A stretch of DNA of 64,000 nucleotides, from NCBI RefSeq assembly GCF_041468085.1, contig NZ_CP121014.1, forward strand, positions 186,001-250,000, in the 5' to 3' direction. Numbering within the stretch: position 1 is the stretch's first letter; each line of letters begins with the position of its first letter. The notes below the pieces were generated by a model, which had not been told where the DNA came from, searched no databases, and saw only the letters and a program-made list of their open reading frames with translations. Below, one piece after another: positions 24,892 through 33,766 of the stretch. Source of the stretch: Tistrella mobilis. Its GTDB lineage: Bacteria > Pseudomonadota > Alphaproteobacteria > Tistrellales > Tistrellaceae. The position numbers and the translations under genes were made by a program.

Positions 24892-25879
24892 GATCCCCGC
24901 CACACCACCCGGCCTGCCCGTCACCCCAGCTCTGCCCACCACTCCACCCCTCATCGCCGCCGCCGGCGATCCGGCCCAACTGCGCTTCCTCGAATTCTTC
25001 GTCGCCCGGATCCGCAACCCGCACACCCGGCGTGCCTATGGCCGGGCGGCCGAAGACTTCCTCACCTGGTGCAGCGGCGTCGGGCTGACCGCGATCGGTC
25101 AGGTTCAGCCGCTGCATGTCGCGGCCTGGGTCGAGCTTCAGGGGCGGCACTTCGCCGCGCCGACCGTCAAGCAGCGCCTGGCCGGGCTGAAGCATCTGTT
25201 CGACTGGCTGGTGACCGGCCAGATCCTGCCCGCCAACCCGGCTGCGGCGGTGCGCGGCCCGGTGCATCGGGTCAAACGGGGCAAGACCCCGGTTCTGGAG
25301 GCGGCCGAGGCGCGGCGGATCCTGGAGGCGATCGACGTCTCAACCCCGATCGGGCTGCGCGACCGCGCCCTGATCGGGCTGATGGTCTACAGCTTCGCCC
25401 GGATCGGTGCGGCCCTGGCCATGCGGGTGGAGGACGTCTATGTCCAGAACCGGCGCCTCTGGGTGCGGCTGCACGAGAAGGGGGGCAAGCGTCACGACAT
25501 GCCCCGTCACCACAATCTCGATGCCTGGCTGCACGACTATATGGAGGGCTGTGCTCTGGCGGGGGGCGCTTTGGCAGGTGACCGGCGGCGTGCCCTGTTC
25601 CGGACCATCGCCCGCGGCACCGGCCGGCTGAGCCACCGGGCGATGCAGCAGGCCGATGCCTATGCGATGATCCGGCGCCGGGCCGCGGCGGCCGGGATCG
25701 AGACGCCGATCGGCAATCACAGCTTCCGGGCCACGGGGATCACCGCCTATCTCAAGAACGGTGGCACGCTGGAAAAGGCGGCGACCATGGCCAACCATGC
25801 CTCTACCCGCACTACCCGGCTTTATGACCGGCGGCCGGATGAGGTGACGCTGGATGAGGTGGAGCGGATCTTCGTCTGA
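24875..25879 (+). CDS. Tyrosine recombinase/integrase, copy 1
   Basis: A 334-residue phage-type integrase. A SAM-like DNA-binding domain ([20 protein letters not shown], residues about 48-67) is followed by a catalytic domain with the Arg of SFARIGAAL, Lys of [15 protein letters not shown] (H-x2-R) and the final [14 protein letters not shown] with the nucleophile Tyr. The ATG at 24875 lies in IS256-derived sequence (the GHGER codons in another frame), so the first ~6 residues are a fusion product. It is nearly identical to the copy at 55.8-56.9 kb. It could mobilise cassettes in this island. Confidence 0.85.
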   Translation: MASASLIPATPPGLPVTPALPTTPPLIAAAGDPAQLRFLEFFVARIRNPHTRRAYGRAAEDFLTWCSGVGLTAIGQVQPLHVAAWVELQGRHFAAPTVKQRLAGLKHLFDWLVTGQILPANPAAAVRGPVHRVKRGKTPVLEAAEARRILEAIDVSTPIGLRDRALIGLMVYSFARIGAALAMRVEDVYVQNRRLWVRLHEKGGKRHDMPRHHNLDAWLHDYMEGCALAGGALAGDRRRALFRTIARGTGRLSHRAMQQADAYAMIRRRAAAAGIETPIGNHSFRATGITAYLKNGGTLEKAATMANHASTRTTRLYDRRPDEVTLDEVERIFV

Positions 25880-25901
25880 TACGGCCTGAAGCCAGGGTCG
25901 A

Positions 25902-27003
25902 TCAGGACATTGCGCTGCAGCAGCGGGTACAGGCCGGCATCAGCCCGCCGGCCGCGACCAGGTTCCGGCGCAGCCCGTCGAGTGCCGGTGCGCGCCAGAG
26001 CCGGTCGAGGCTGGTCTCGCGGATATTGCCGAGATCCATGCGGAAACAGCGGCCATGTGCCGGGATCGCAGCGCCATCGGCGTCGATCATCAGGATGCGG
26101 AAAACATCGCGACAGCGCCGGCCGACCGGCCGTGCCGGGTTGCGATAATAGGTGGCAAGTCCGACCGGATCCACGATGCGTGGCTGGAGATGCAGGGTGA
26201 ATGGCAGGTCGAGCCTGGCCAGACGGGTGAGGTCGCGGGAGAGGTGGTCGAGGTCGATCTTCGCAGGATCGGCGGCGAAGACGTTGGAGGCGGTGGCCGT
26301 CAACGGAGCACGATGACGGGCGTTATGGCGAACTGCCGTGGCCTCGTCGATGAAGTTGTTATGGGTGATCACCAGGCTGGCGATCCGGGCGCTGGCGCGA
26401 TGCCGATGGGCGAGGCCTTCCGCGAAATCCGTCAGATGCCCGACATTCCACTCAGTGATGGTGCAAACCACCCCGACCGGTGGCGCCCCGGGGACGGCCG
26501 TCACTGCGGCGATCCCTTCCATGGCCCGGTCATGACTGCCTGCACGGCCCCGAATCCGGTCATGAACGTCGCGGGGGCCGTCGATGGAGACATGCAGGAT
26601 CGAGATCCCTGATTCGGGCAAGCATGTCAGCCTGCCTGGGCAGCAACAGCCCGTTGGTGGTGACCGTGGTGGTCACGCCGTGGCCGCGGGCAAGATCGAG
26701 CGCTGCCCCCAGATGCGGCCAGGCCAGCGGCTCGGTATAGGCGAAACCCAGACGCGCGTCTGGCGCATGCGCCGCCATCTGGTTCAGGATCAGGGCAAAA
26801 AGGTCGGGAGGCATCGACCGGCTGGCGGCACCGGTGAGATTGCCGCCGAAATTGGTCTGGCCGTCGCCCGTGCGGACATCGCACATCCGGCAGCGAAGAT
26901 TGCAGAAATTGTTGACGCCGAGGATGATCCATTCCGGGGCGAAGCGCAGATGCCCAGGCCGGAACCGCTCATTGGCGGTACGCAGGAGCGCGCGAATGGT
27001 CAT
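25902..27003 (-). pseudogene. Radical SAM protein, broken by a single-base frameshift
   Basis: The last gene of the biosynthetic operon. The N-terminal half (from ATG 27003) has the CNLRCRMC cluster motif (Cys34, 38, 41) and YTEPLAWP; the C-terminal half is in a different frame and reads GISILHVSIDGPRDVHDR through a SPASM-like end (PACTRCC). One extra base in the GGG at 26616-26618 joins the two: without it the protein reads DMLAESGISILHVSIDG. Full length would be about 366 residues. It is either a recent inactivation or a sequencing error. It overlaps the methyltransferase stop by ATGA. Confidence 0.8.
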
Positions 27004-27740
27004 GTGGCCCCCTCCCGCGCCACCACCCTGAACAGAAACGTCCATTCCAGCCAGCGCCGGCGGGCATGGACGAGGTCGAGGCCGAGACCGTGCCCGCCGG
27101 CGATGGCCGCGATATGCTCCAGGGCACAATCCTCCGACAGCATCATCAGCACCTCGGTCCGATGAAGATCGAGGGCGGCGAGCTGCGGGAAAAGCCGGCG
27201 GAAATAGTCGAAATCCCGCCCGCAGAACCAGGCGCGTTCAGCCGCCGTGGCAGGATCGGCGGGGTAATAGGGCGGGGTGATGGTGATCAGGTCCAGACCT
27301 GACCCGTCGATGCCCTTCAGTTGATCGGCCACCACCACGCTGATCTGCAGGCGATTGAGAGCGGCATTCTCGATGACATTTGCCGCTGCCCGCGGATTTA
27401 TGTCGGAAGCTGTGACAATCGCCCCGGCCTGGGCAAGGGCGAGGGCAACGATGCCTGTCCCGCTCCCGAGATCAAAAGCCTGCACCCCCCGAAGGGCATC
27501 TCCACGGGCCGACAGATGATCGAGCAGGACGGTGGTGCTGATCGTCGGCCCGGGTGGAAAGATGCCGGGCTGGATGACGATGTCGAGTCCGCGCCAGCGC
27601 CAGCGCTGGACGACGGCGTAGCGGCGGTGAAAACGCCGCTGCAGGACGGGTGAGAGCCGGCGGCGCACGGGGCCGCGCAGGAACCGGACAAGCCGGCCAT
27701 GGCGCGGCAGATCCCACAGATCGTTTCGGGCAGTCATCAC
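27000..27740 (-). CDS. SAM-dependent methyltransferase (class I, PPYY motif)
   Basis: A 246-residue methyltransferase. The SAM loop is FDLGSGTGIVALALAQAG near residue 90 with DINPRAA at the end of the next strand, and the catalytic-site motif is ITPPYYP, similar to the NPPY of N-methyltransferases that act on amide or base nitrogen. It overlaps both neighbours by 4 bp in the operon. It probably methylates an N or C position of the operon product. Confidence 0.8.
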   Translation of the reverse strand: MMTARNDLWDLPRHGRLVRFLRGPVRRRLSPVLQRRFHRRYAVVQRWRWRGLDIVIQPGIFPPGPTISTTVLLDHLSARGDALRGVQAFDLGSGTGIVALALAQAGAIVTASDINPRAAANVIENAALNRLQISVVVADQLKGIDGSGLDLITITPPYYPADPATAAERAWFCGRDFDYFRRLFPQLAALDLHRTEVLMMLSEDCALEHIAAIAGGHGLGLDLVHARRRWLEWTFLFRVVAREGAT

Positions 27741-28951
27741 AAGGCCCTCCTTCCGCCCTGCCAGGCGATGGCGAGTTGCAACAGATGCCCGGTGGCGAGT
27801 GCCGTCTGGACACCGGCCGGGCCGTAAGACGGGGCGAGCAGCAGCCCACCGGTGAAGGTAAGGCCGCCAGCGGCAAAGCCGGACGCGGCGACTTGAAGTT
27901 CCCGGCCCTGGCGTTGGGCCAGCAGCAACAGAGGGCCGTAAAGGAAGGTCAGCGTTCCGCCCGCCGCGGCGGCCAGCACGAGTGCCGTGGCCGGCGTAAA
28001 GCCGAACAGGGCTGGAACCAGAACCGGCAGGACCATGGCGGCTGTCGCCATAAGGGCGATCCCGGCCATGAAATTGCGGCCGGTGAAGCGCAGCACCGCC
28101 GGGCGTGGCAGGCGCAGCAGATCCGGCGTTGCCGTCATCAGCCAGACGGCCCCCAGCGTCTGGAGATGAATGACGAAAGTCGTGACGATCTGATAGTGGC
28201 CCAGTGTTTCCGGCGGGAGGGTCAGGCCGACGGCATAGGAATCCGCCCGGCTGGCAAGGAGCCCTGAAAACCCGAGCAGGAAGAATCCCCGCCCCGCCCG
28301 AAGGTCCGAGAGCATGGGGCGCCAGCCATCGCCGGGGGCTGTGAACAGGTGGCGAAAGATCACGGTCCGCCCCAGGGCACGCAGTATCTCAGCCCCCGCC
28401 AGCACGCCCACCAGCGGTGCCGTCGTGCTGTCGGCTGTCCCTGAGCGGATCACGGTGACCAGCCCTGCCGCCGACAGCCCTGCGGCAAGGAGATCGACGG
28501 CCAGCACCTGCCCATAGCGGCCATCCTGCACCATCGGCGCATCGAAGCTGCGGCACCACACCATGGCGACACACCAGAGCATCGGCAAAAGCCGGCCGGC
28601 AGGCCCCGCGGCCGGATCGGGGGCCGCCAGAGCTACGGCCGCCAGTGCCGGCGGCAATAGAAAGGTCAGCCGGCTCAACGTATTGCGTCGCCAGATCAGC
28701 CGGGCATTCATGGGGCTGGCGGCTGTTTCGCGCAGCACGAAATCTCGCGCCCCCCACCCGACCAGATGGGCAGCGAGGCCGATCACCAGCATCTCGTGCA
28801 CCACGCTCCCCCAGCCGGCACCACCAATCCCCCGGGTGACGATGATCGAACTTGCAACCCCCAGAACCGGTGTCAGCAGTTGCAGCCCGCCTGCGCCTGC
28901 CAGACGGCGGAGCCGGTGTCGGAAACGCAGAGGCTGCCGCTCAGACATCAT
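27737..28951 (-). CDS. Polysaccharide/lipid flippase-like membrane protein (MATE/Wzx type)
   Basis: A ~404-residue integral membrane protein with about 12 hydrophobic segments and the N-terminal signature GLQLLTPVLGVASSIIVTRGIG seen in Wzx-like flippases, which move lipid-linked sugars across the inner membrane. The double ATG at 28946-28951 is chosen because it overlaps the preceding stop by only 11 bp; an earlier ATG at 28969 is possible. With three glycosyltransferase-type genes around it, it likely exports the glycosylated lipid made by this cluster. Confidence 0.75.
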   Translation of the reverse strand: MMSERQPLRFRHRLRRLAGAGGLQLLTPVLGVASSIIVTRGIGGAGWGSVVHEMLVIGLAAHLVGWGARDFVLRETAASPMNARLIWRRNTLSRLTFLLPPALAAVALAAPDPAAGPAGRLLPMLWCVAMVWCRSFDAPMVQDGRYGQVLAVDLLAAGLSAAGLVTVIRSGTADSTTAPLVGVLAGAEILRALGRTVIFRHLFTAPGDGWRPMLSDLRAGRGFFLLGFSGLLASRADSYAVGLTLPPETLGHYQIVTTFVIHLQTLGAVWLMTATPDLLRLPRPAVLRFTGRNFMAGIALMATAAMVLPVLVPALFGFTPATALVLAAAAGGTLTFLYGPLLLLAQRQGRELQVAASGFAAGGLTFTGGLLLAPSYGPAGVQTALATGHLLQLAIAWQGGRRAL

Positions 28952-29996
28952 AGAGCCGGAGATGGTCATCGAGCGTTCGTTCCAAGGGGCATGGCAGAGA
29001 GGGGGCGGATGGTGGCTCTTCCAGAATCCTGCAGGCAGCCGCGATCAGCTCCGTCTCATCTGTGCCGGTGACGAAGCCCGGATCCGACAGATCGGCGGCG
29101 ATCCCGACCGGGCGGGACAATACCGTGGCGCCGCGGGCCCGCGCTTCGACCATCGCCATGCAAAAGCTTTCGAAATCGGCCGTGTGGAGCAGGATGCGGG
29201 CCCGGGTCATGGCATCGAGCGCCAGCGGCCGCGGCAAAGCACCCGGCAGGTCCAGCCGGTCGCTGATGCCGGCCGCCGCGGCCGCGGCCCGAACCTCCGC
29301 CAGCAGTGGGCCATCGCCGATCATGCGGGCTTTCAGCCCCGGCCGATGGCGGGCGACCCCGGCCACCACCCGGACGAAGGCAAGCGGATCCTTGACCGCA
29401 GTCAGGCTGCCGACGGACAGAAGATCGACATCCCGCACTGCGGCTGTGGCCGGTGCCACCCAGGGGGTGACGCCCCAGGGAATGACCAGATCGGCATCCG
29501 GCCCGCCGGTCTCGCGGAGCCGGGCCCGCTGCCAGGGGCTGACTGCAACCGAGACCATCCCGGGGCGGCCGAGCAGGCGGCGATAGCGATCGCGGTGCCG
29601 CACCTCCTGGCCCATCAGGGTCACCACCTGGCGAGCACCGGTCAGTCGACCGTAAAGCCGGGCTAGTGCTGCGCATTCGCCAAGCCAGAAAGCATGAACC
29701 ACGTCGATCGGCCCGTGGCGACCCGCAGCCCGATGCATGGCGGCAAGTGTGCGCAGCCCCCCGGCCAGGCTGGCTGGCAGACGGGCCGTACCGCCGCCGG
29801 CAGGGTGGACCCACATGTCGTGCCAGAGATAGGGGCGGCGATGGCCGGGATAGCGCTGGGCGAAGATGCTGATCCGAAGCCCCGGCCGTCGGCGCCGCAG
29901 CCCCAGAATGAAATCTTGCAGCACGGGGATGCAGGTCGTGTCGTCTTCACCATCGGCAAAACCGGGGGTCAGGATGGCAAGATGGTTCAGGCTCAT
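28941..29996 (-). CDS. Glycosyltransferase, GT4-like
   Basis: A 351-residue GT-B glycosyltransferase. The C-terminal donor-binding half shows LLSVGSLTAVKDPLAFVRV, ARMIGDGPLLAEV and the E-x7-E-like stretch TADFESFCMAMVEARARG, all typical of family 4. ATG 29996 overlaps the upstream gene stop as ATGA; the longer open frame upstream is Gly/Arg-rich antisense and excluded. It should add a sugar from a nucleotide donor to a lipid-linked acceptor at the cytoplasmic face. Confidence 0.83.
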   Translation of the reverse strand: MSLNHLAILTPGFADGEDDTTCIPVLQDFILGLRRRRPGLRISIFAQRYPGHRRPYLWHDMWVHPAGGGTARLPASLAGGLRTLAAMHRAAGRHGPIDVVHAFWLGECAALARLYGRLTGARQVVTLMGQEVRHRDRYRRLLGRPGMVSVAVSPWQRARLRETGGPDADLVIPWGVTPWVAPATAAVRDVDLLSVGSLTAVKDPLAFVRVVAGVARHRPGLKARMIGDGPLLAEVRAAAAAAGISDRLDLPGALPRPLALDAMTRARILLHTADFESFCMAMVEARARGATVLSRPVGIAADLSDPGFVTGTDETELIAAACRILEEPPSAPSLPCPLERTLDDHLRLYDV

Positions 29997-31474
29997 CCGC
30001 CGTCCCCCGCGGTATCCGGCCGTGGGGGGCCGACCCGGACCAGCCGCCAGCCACGGCCGGCGTCGGCAACAGGTTCCAGCACGTGCGTCCGCTCGGCCCG
30101 CTGCCAGTTGAGCATCGGATTGCGGCCGGCCCATTGCGTGGCCATGGCATCGGGGGCAAACAGGATCAGGGCACCGGGCTCAAAATCTTCAATCCGCCGG
30201 GACCAGAGATTGATCATGTGCTGCGGGATGCTGCGATTGCCGAGGGCGGGATCGACGTCGAAAGTGTAGAGCAGCCCCGGCCCCAGGGGGCGCAGCAGGC
30301 CCGCGAGATGGCGTTCGAACCGATTGCGGTCGATCAGTGGCGTGAGCCCGCGGCCGGACTGGGCCATCTGCACCGCCAGCATGAGAACGGGAACCGTCAG
30401 AACAAGAGGTCGAAGGCGGCGATGTATCCATCCTGCGGCCCTTAACCAGGCCGGATAGAGCAGGGAAGCGGCAAGCGGATGCAGCGGCAGCTGAAAGCGC
30501 GGATTCTGAAAGGGGATGCCGGCCAGGAACAATGCATAGAGCCCCCCCGCAGCCGACAGCAACAACGCCTGACGGCCACACAGGTCACGCAGGCGCAGGA
30601 AGGGCAGCACCAGCAGCAGCGGCAGATGCGATGGCCGCGCCAGCGCCGTGACCACATAGACCAGGGTCGGCAGCGGATAGTGCTGAATGCCGTCGGCGGT
30701 GGAGACGTCGCGTGTGAACCAGTTCGACACCGACCACAGGGTCAGGGAATAGTGCTGAAACAGGTCGCCGGCCTCCGCCTGCTTCACGGCTGTGTGCAGG
30801 GCCACGCCTGCTGCCAGGATCGTCACCGCACCGCCAAGCCCCGCCCAGGCCCGATGGCGGATCGCCACGGCTGCGACCTGCAGCCCGGGCAGCAGCAGAA
30901 GCACCGCCATGCCGTAGCGCGTGCCGACGGCGGCAACTGCTGTGGCCGCGAATCCGATCAGTGCCGATGTCGATGGACGGCGGGTGAAACCGGCCTGAAA
31001 GACGATCGCCCAGCAGCCGAAGGCCATGGCGGTCATGTCCGACATCACCAGAACCCCGGCCTGAAGCAGGGCGGGGCTGGCTGCGATGGCGAGGAACAGC
31101 CACAGGCCCCGCAATGCGGGCCGGTCATCCGGCAGCTCCGATGGGCTGCGGAGCCCGTCGATGATCCGCGAGATGGCGGGCACTGTGGCCGCCAGGGACA
31201 GGGCTGCGATCAGCTGCAGCGCCAGGATCACGTCACCGGTGATCCAGCCACCAAGCGCCCCCAGCAGCGTGAACCCTACCGGCCAGGCGTGCCATCCCGG
31301 CGAAATACCCTGTGTCATCCAACCCTGAAGGGCAGTGGCGAAGCGGGCATATTCATGAGCGTCCTGGCCATAGAGGCCGTCGAACCCCCAGATCCAGCGC
31401 ATTGCAGCCAGGACCGCCAGTGGCAGCAGCATCGCCGGCAGAAGATGACGGAAACCGACGCCGCCTTCAGCCAT
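29993..31474 (-). CDS. Polytopic membrane glycosyltransferase (GT39/GT83-like)
   Basis: A 493-residue membrane protein with about 10 or more hydrophobic helices. The first loop FDGLYGQDAHEYARFATALQGW carries the acidic QDAHEY motif where GT-C enzymes of the PMT/ArnT type hold their catalytic Asp/Glu. The start at 31474 overlaps the preceding gene by 8 bp. GT-C enzymes use polyprenyl-phosphate sugars on the periplasmic side, so this would act after the flippase. Confidence 0.75.
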   Translation of the reverse strand: MAEGGVGFRHLLPAMLLPLAVLAAMRWIWGFDGLYGQDAHEYARFATALQGWMTQGISPGWHAWPVGFTLLGALGGWITGDVILALQLIAALSLAATVPAISRIIDGLRSPSELPDDRPALRGLWLFLAIAASPALLQAGVLVMSDMTAMAFGCWAIVFQAGFTRRPSTSALIGFAATAVAAVGTRYGMAVLLLLPGLQVAAVAIRHRAWAGLGGAVTILAAGVALHTAVKQAEAGDLFQHYSLTLWSVSNWFTRDVSTADGIQHYPLPTLVYVVTALARPSHLPLLLVLPFLRLRDLCGRQALLLSAAGGLYALFLAGIPFQNPRFQLPLHPLAASLLYPAWLRAAGWIHRRLRPLVLTVPVLMLAVQMAQSGRGLTPLIDRNRFERHLAGLLRPLGPGLLYTFDVDPALGNRSIPQHMINLWSRRIEDFEPGALILFAPDAMATQWAGRNPMLNWQRAERTHVLEPVADAGRGWRLVRVGPPRPDTAGDGG

Positions 31475-32930
31475 GTTCAGCCGTTCCCTCAGGCGACACC
31501 CGACCGGGTGGGCTGAACCTGCGATGCCACCACATCCCCGTCCGGGCGAGTCCGGCGGCGAGATGGTGGCGCAAGGCCCGTGGATGCCAGATGGCCCCTG
31601 CCTGATCGACGGCGGCTGCATGGTTCAGGTAGCGCAGGGCCTGGGTGTAATAGCGATCGCCATAGCTGCGCGGAAACCGGTTGTCGCGGTCGCTGCCGTC
31701 ATCGAAGGCAGGGCCTGTCACATGGTCCGCCACCGCGTCGTGAAACTCGGTGCCCCGGATCGGATAGGCGAGGGTGACCGTGAACCTGTCGGGCCTGGCC
31801 GCCCGGAGATAGCGCCGCGTGGCAAGGATGTCGGCTTCGGTTTCGCCGGGATAGCCCAGCATCAGGAAGGTGCCGGTCTCGATGCCGGCGGCGGCCGCTG
31901 CCCGGATCATCGCGGTTACCTGTTCCACGGTGACCCGCCGGTCCATGGCATCCAGGATGCGCTGGGATCCGCTCTCAGCACCGATCCAGACCCGTTTGCA
32001 GCCGGTGCGGGCAAGCAAAGCCACCACCTCGTCGGTCATCCGGTCGGCGCGCGTGATGCACTCATAGCGGATGGAAAGTCCTGCTGTATCCAGGGCGGTC
32101 GCGAAATCCGTCAGCCAGCGATGATTGACCGTGAACACGTCGTCGACGAACCAGTACATGTCGGGCGCATAGCGTGCCGACAGTTCTGCCAGTTCCGCCA
32201 CCACAAGCTCCGCCGAACGACGGCGATAGCTCTTGCCGTAAACCGCCCGGCTGCACCAGTTGCAGGTATAGGGGCAACCGCGCTGGGTGCTGACATTGAG
32301 CGAGGTCTCGCCATGGGCCCGACGCCAGGCGTTGAAATAGGGGGCAAGATCGATGCGATGGCGGGCCGGACGCGGCAGATCGTCGAGCCGCGGCAGATGG
32401 GCCCGGGCCGGCGTGGTTGCCGGCCGGCCATCGGCACCACGATGCACGAGCCCTGCGATCCCCGCCAGAACCGCGGGATCACGGCAGGCGGCCGGATCCA
32501 GTTCCGCCAGGGCCGCCATGGTCTCCTCGCCCTCGCCAACCACCAGGATGTCGATGCCGTGATCCAGGTAATCGCCGGCATTGTAACGGGCATCCGGGCC
32601 GCCCAGCACCACGGTCAGCCCGGCATGCTTCGGATCGGCGCGCAGCCGCCGGACGAGGCCGAGAATGGTGCGCCGGGTCATCAGCGTCACATAGAAGGCG
32701 ATCATCCGCGGGCGGAGTCGCGTCAGTTCTGCAACGACGTCGTCGACGGTGCGGAAGGTGGTATCAATCACGTCATGATCGAGGCCCCGGCGGTCGAGCC
32801 AGGCCGAGATGGACAGCAGACCGAGCGGTGGATAGGGCCGCATGATCCGCTGTTCCACCGGATCATCGGCCAGGAAATATCCATGGGTCAGGACCAGGGG
32901 GCCGCCGGCATGTGCAGGAGGCAGGTTCAT
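31467..32930 (-). CDS. B12-binding-like radical SAM protein
   Basis: A 487-residue protein with a cobalamin-binding-like N-terminal domain (residues ~10-170, including VVLGGPDARYNAGDYLDHG and LVVGEGEETM) and a radical SAM core with RGCPYTCNWCSRAV (Cys219, 223, 226). Members of this class methylate or rearrange unreactive carbons. ATG 32930 is chosen because it overlaps the methyltransferase stop by 4 bp. It resembles two other proteins of this operon, which suggests repeated radical steps on one product. Confidence 0.85.
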   Translation of the reverse strand: MNLPPAHAGGPLVLTHGYFLADDPVEQRIMRPYPPLGLLSISAWLDRRGLDHDVIDTTFRTVDDVVAELTRLRPRMIAFYVTLMTRRTILGLVRRLRADPKHAGLTVVLGGPDARYNAGDYLDHGIDILVVGEGEETMAALAELDPAACRDPAVLAGIAGLVHRGADGRPATTPARAHLPRLDDLPRPARHRIDLAPYFNAWRRAHGETSLNVSTQRGCPYTCNWCSRAVYGKSYRRRSAELVVAELAELSARYAPDMYWFVDDVFTVNHRWLTDFATALDTAGLSIRYECITRADRMTDEVVALLARTGCKRVWIGAESGSQRILDAMDRRVTVEQVTAMIRAAAAAGIETGTFLMLGYPGETEADILATRRYLRAARPDRFTVTLAYPIRGTEFHDAVADHVTGPAFDDGSDRDNRFPRSYGDRYYTQALRYLNHAAAVDQAGAIWHPRALRHHLAAGLARTGMWWHRRFSPPGRVSPEGTAEHG

Positions 32931-33766
32931 GCGACCCTCCGGAGATCGATCAGCAGATGATCGGCGCAGCCTGCAAGCCAGCCGCATCGAGCAAGCCGGC
33001 GATCCACCGCCTCAAGCCTGGCAATCAGGCCCGGCCGGCGTGCGAAGACCGGTTCCAGCGCCGAGGGCGGCACGGCCAGCCCGATCGGACGGATGGTGTC
33101 GCAGGCAAAATTTCCCGCGAAGGCCTGCCTGAGTGCCGCGGCGCCATGATACCAGATGCTGAGCGGCTGATCGCCGATCCGGGCCGGGACCGGTCCGCGG
33201 CTCAGCCGACGGAAGGCGGCCCGGGGCCGCAGACGGACGAGATTCCATCCCGCTTCCCACAGGCAGAGATGCGGCATCACCACCAGGATCACCCGGCCTC
33301 CCGGGCGGACCAGCCCGGCCAGCCGGCGCGCCAGGGTAGCCATTACCTCGGGGCCGATACAGTTCAGCCCGCCGAAATCCGAGAAGACCAGATCGAAACC
33401 CTCGGCCTCGTTCACCGCATCGAGCGGCTCGCCTGCAGCCAGGGCCTCGACGGCCAGCTGCTGCGTCCGCACAGCGCCCGTGCGCACGGTCCCGGCCAGT
33501 TTTGCGTCGGCCAGTTTTGCCTTGATTCGGGCCAGCATGGCGCCGGACAGGTCCGTCGCCAGCACCTGATGGCCAAGGCCGGCCATGTGGATGGCATCCT
33601 CACCCGTGCCGCAGGTCAGCTCCAGCACCTGCAATGGCCGTCCGGGTTCCGCCAGCCGGCGGTCCAGATGGTCCCGGACCAGACGGCGTTGGGCGGCGCC
33701 CGTCAGGCTTTGGGTGAAGTCCCGGTCATAATCCGCTGCGGCCGGATCGAAGGCGGCAGCCGTCAT
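32927..33766 (-). CDS. SAM-dependent methyltransferase (class I)
   Basis: A 279-residue methyltransferase. The SAM loop is LELTCGTGEDAIHMAGLG near residue 48, followed by VLATDLSGAMLARIK, and the acidic strand reads FDLVFSDFGGLNCIG. The C-terminal half is Arg-rich and family-poor. It overlaps both neighbours by 4 bp, so it is translationally coupled. Its target is probably a sugar or lipid intermediate of the same cluster. Confidence 0.82.
   Translation of the reverse strand: MTAAAFDPAAADYDRDFTQSLTGAAQRRLVRDHLDRRLAEPGRPLQVLELTCGTGEDAIHMAGLGHQVLATDLSGAMLARIKAKLADAKLAGTVRTGAVRTQQLAVEALAAGEPLDAVNEAEGFDLVFSDFGGLNCIGPEVMATLARRLAGLVRPGGRVILVVMPHLCLWEAGWNLVRLRPRAAFRRLSRGPVPARIGDQPLSIWYHGAAALRQAFAGNFACDTIRPIGLAVPPSALEPVFARRPGLIARLEAVDRRLARCGWLAGCADHLLIDLRRVA

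Noticed and set aside
23717-25267. Minus-strand frames over array 2 and the recombinase
   Set aside because: They translate the repeat and the antisense of the integrase; no family signal.
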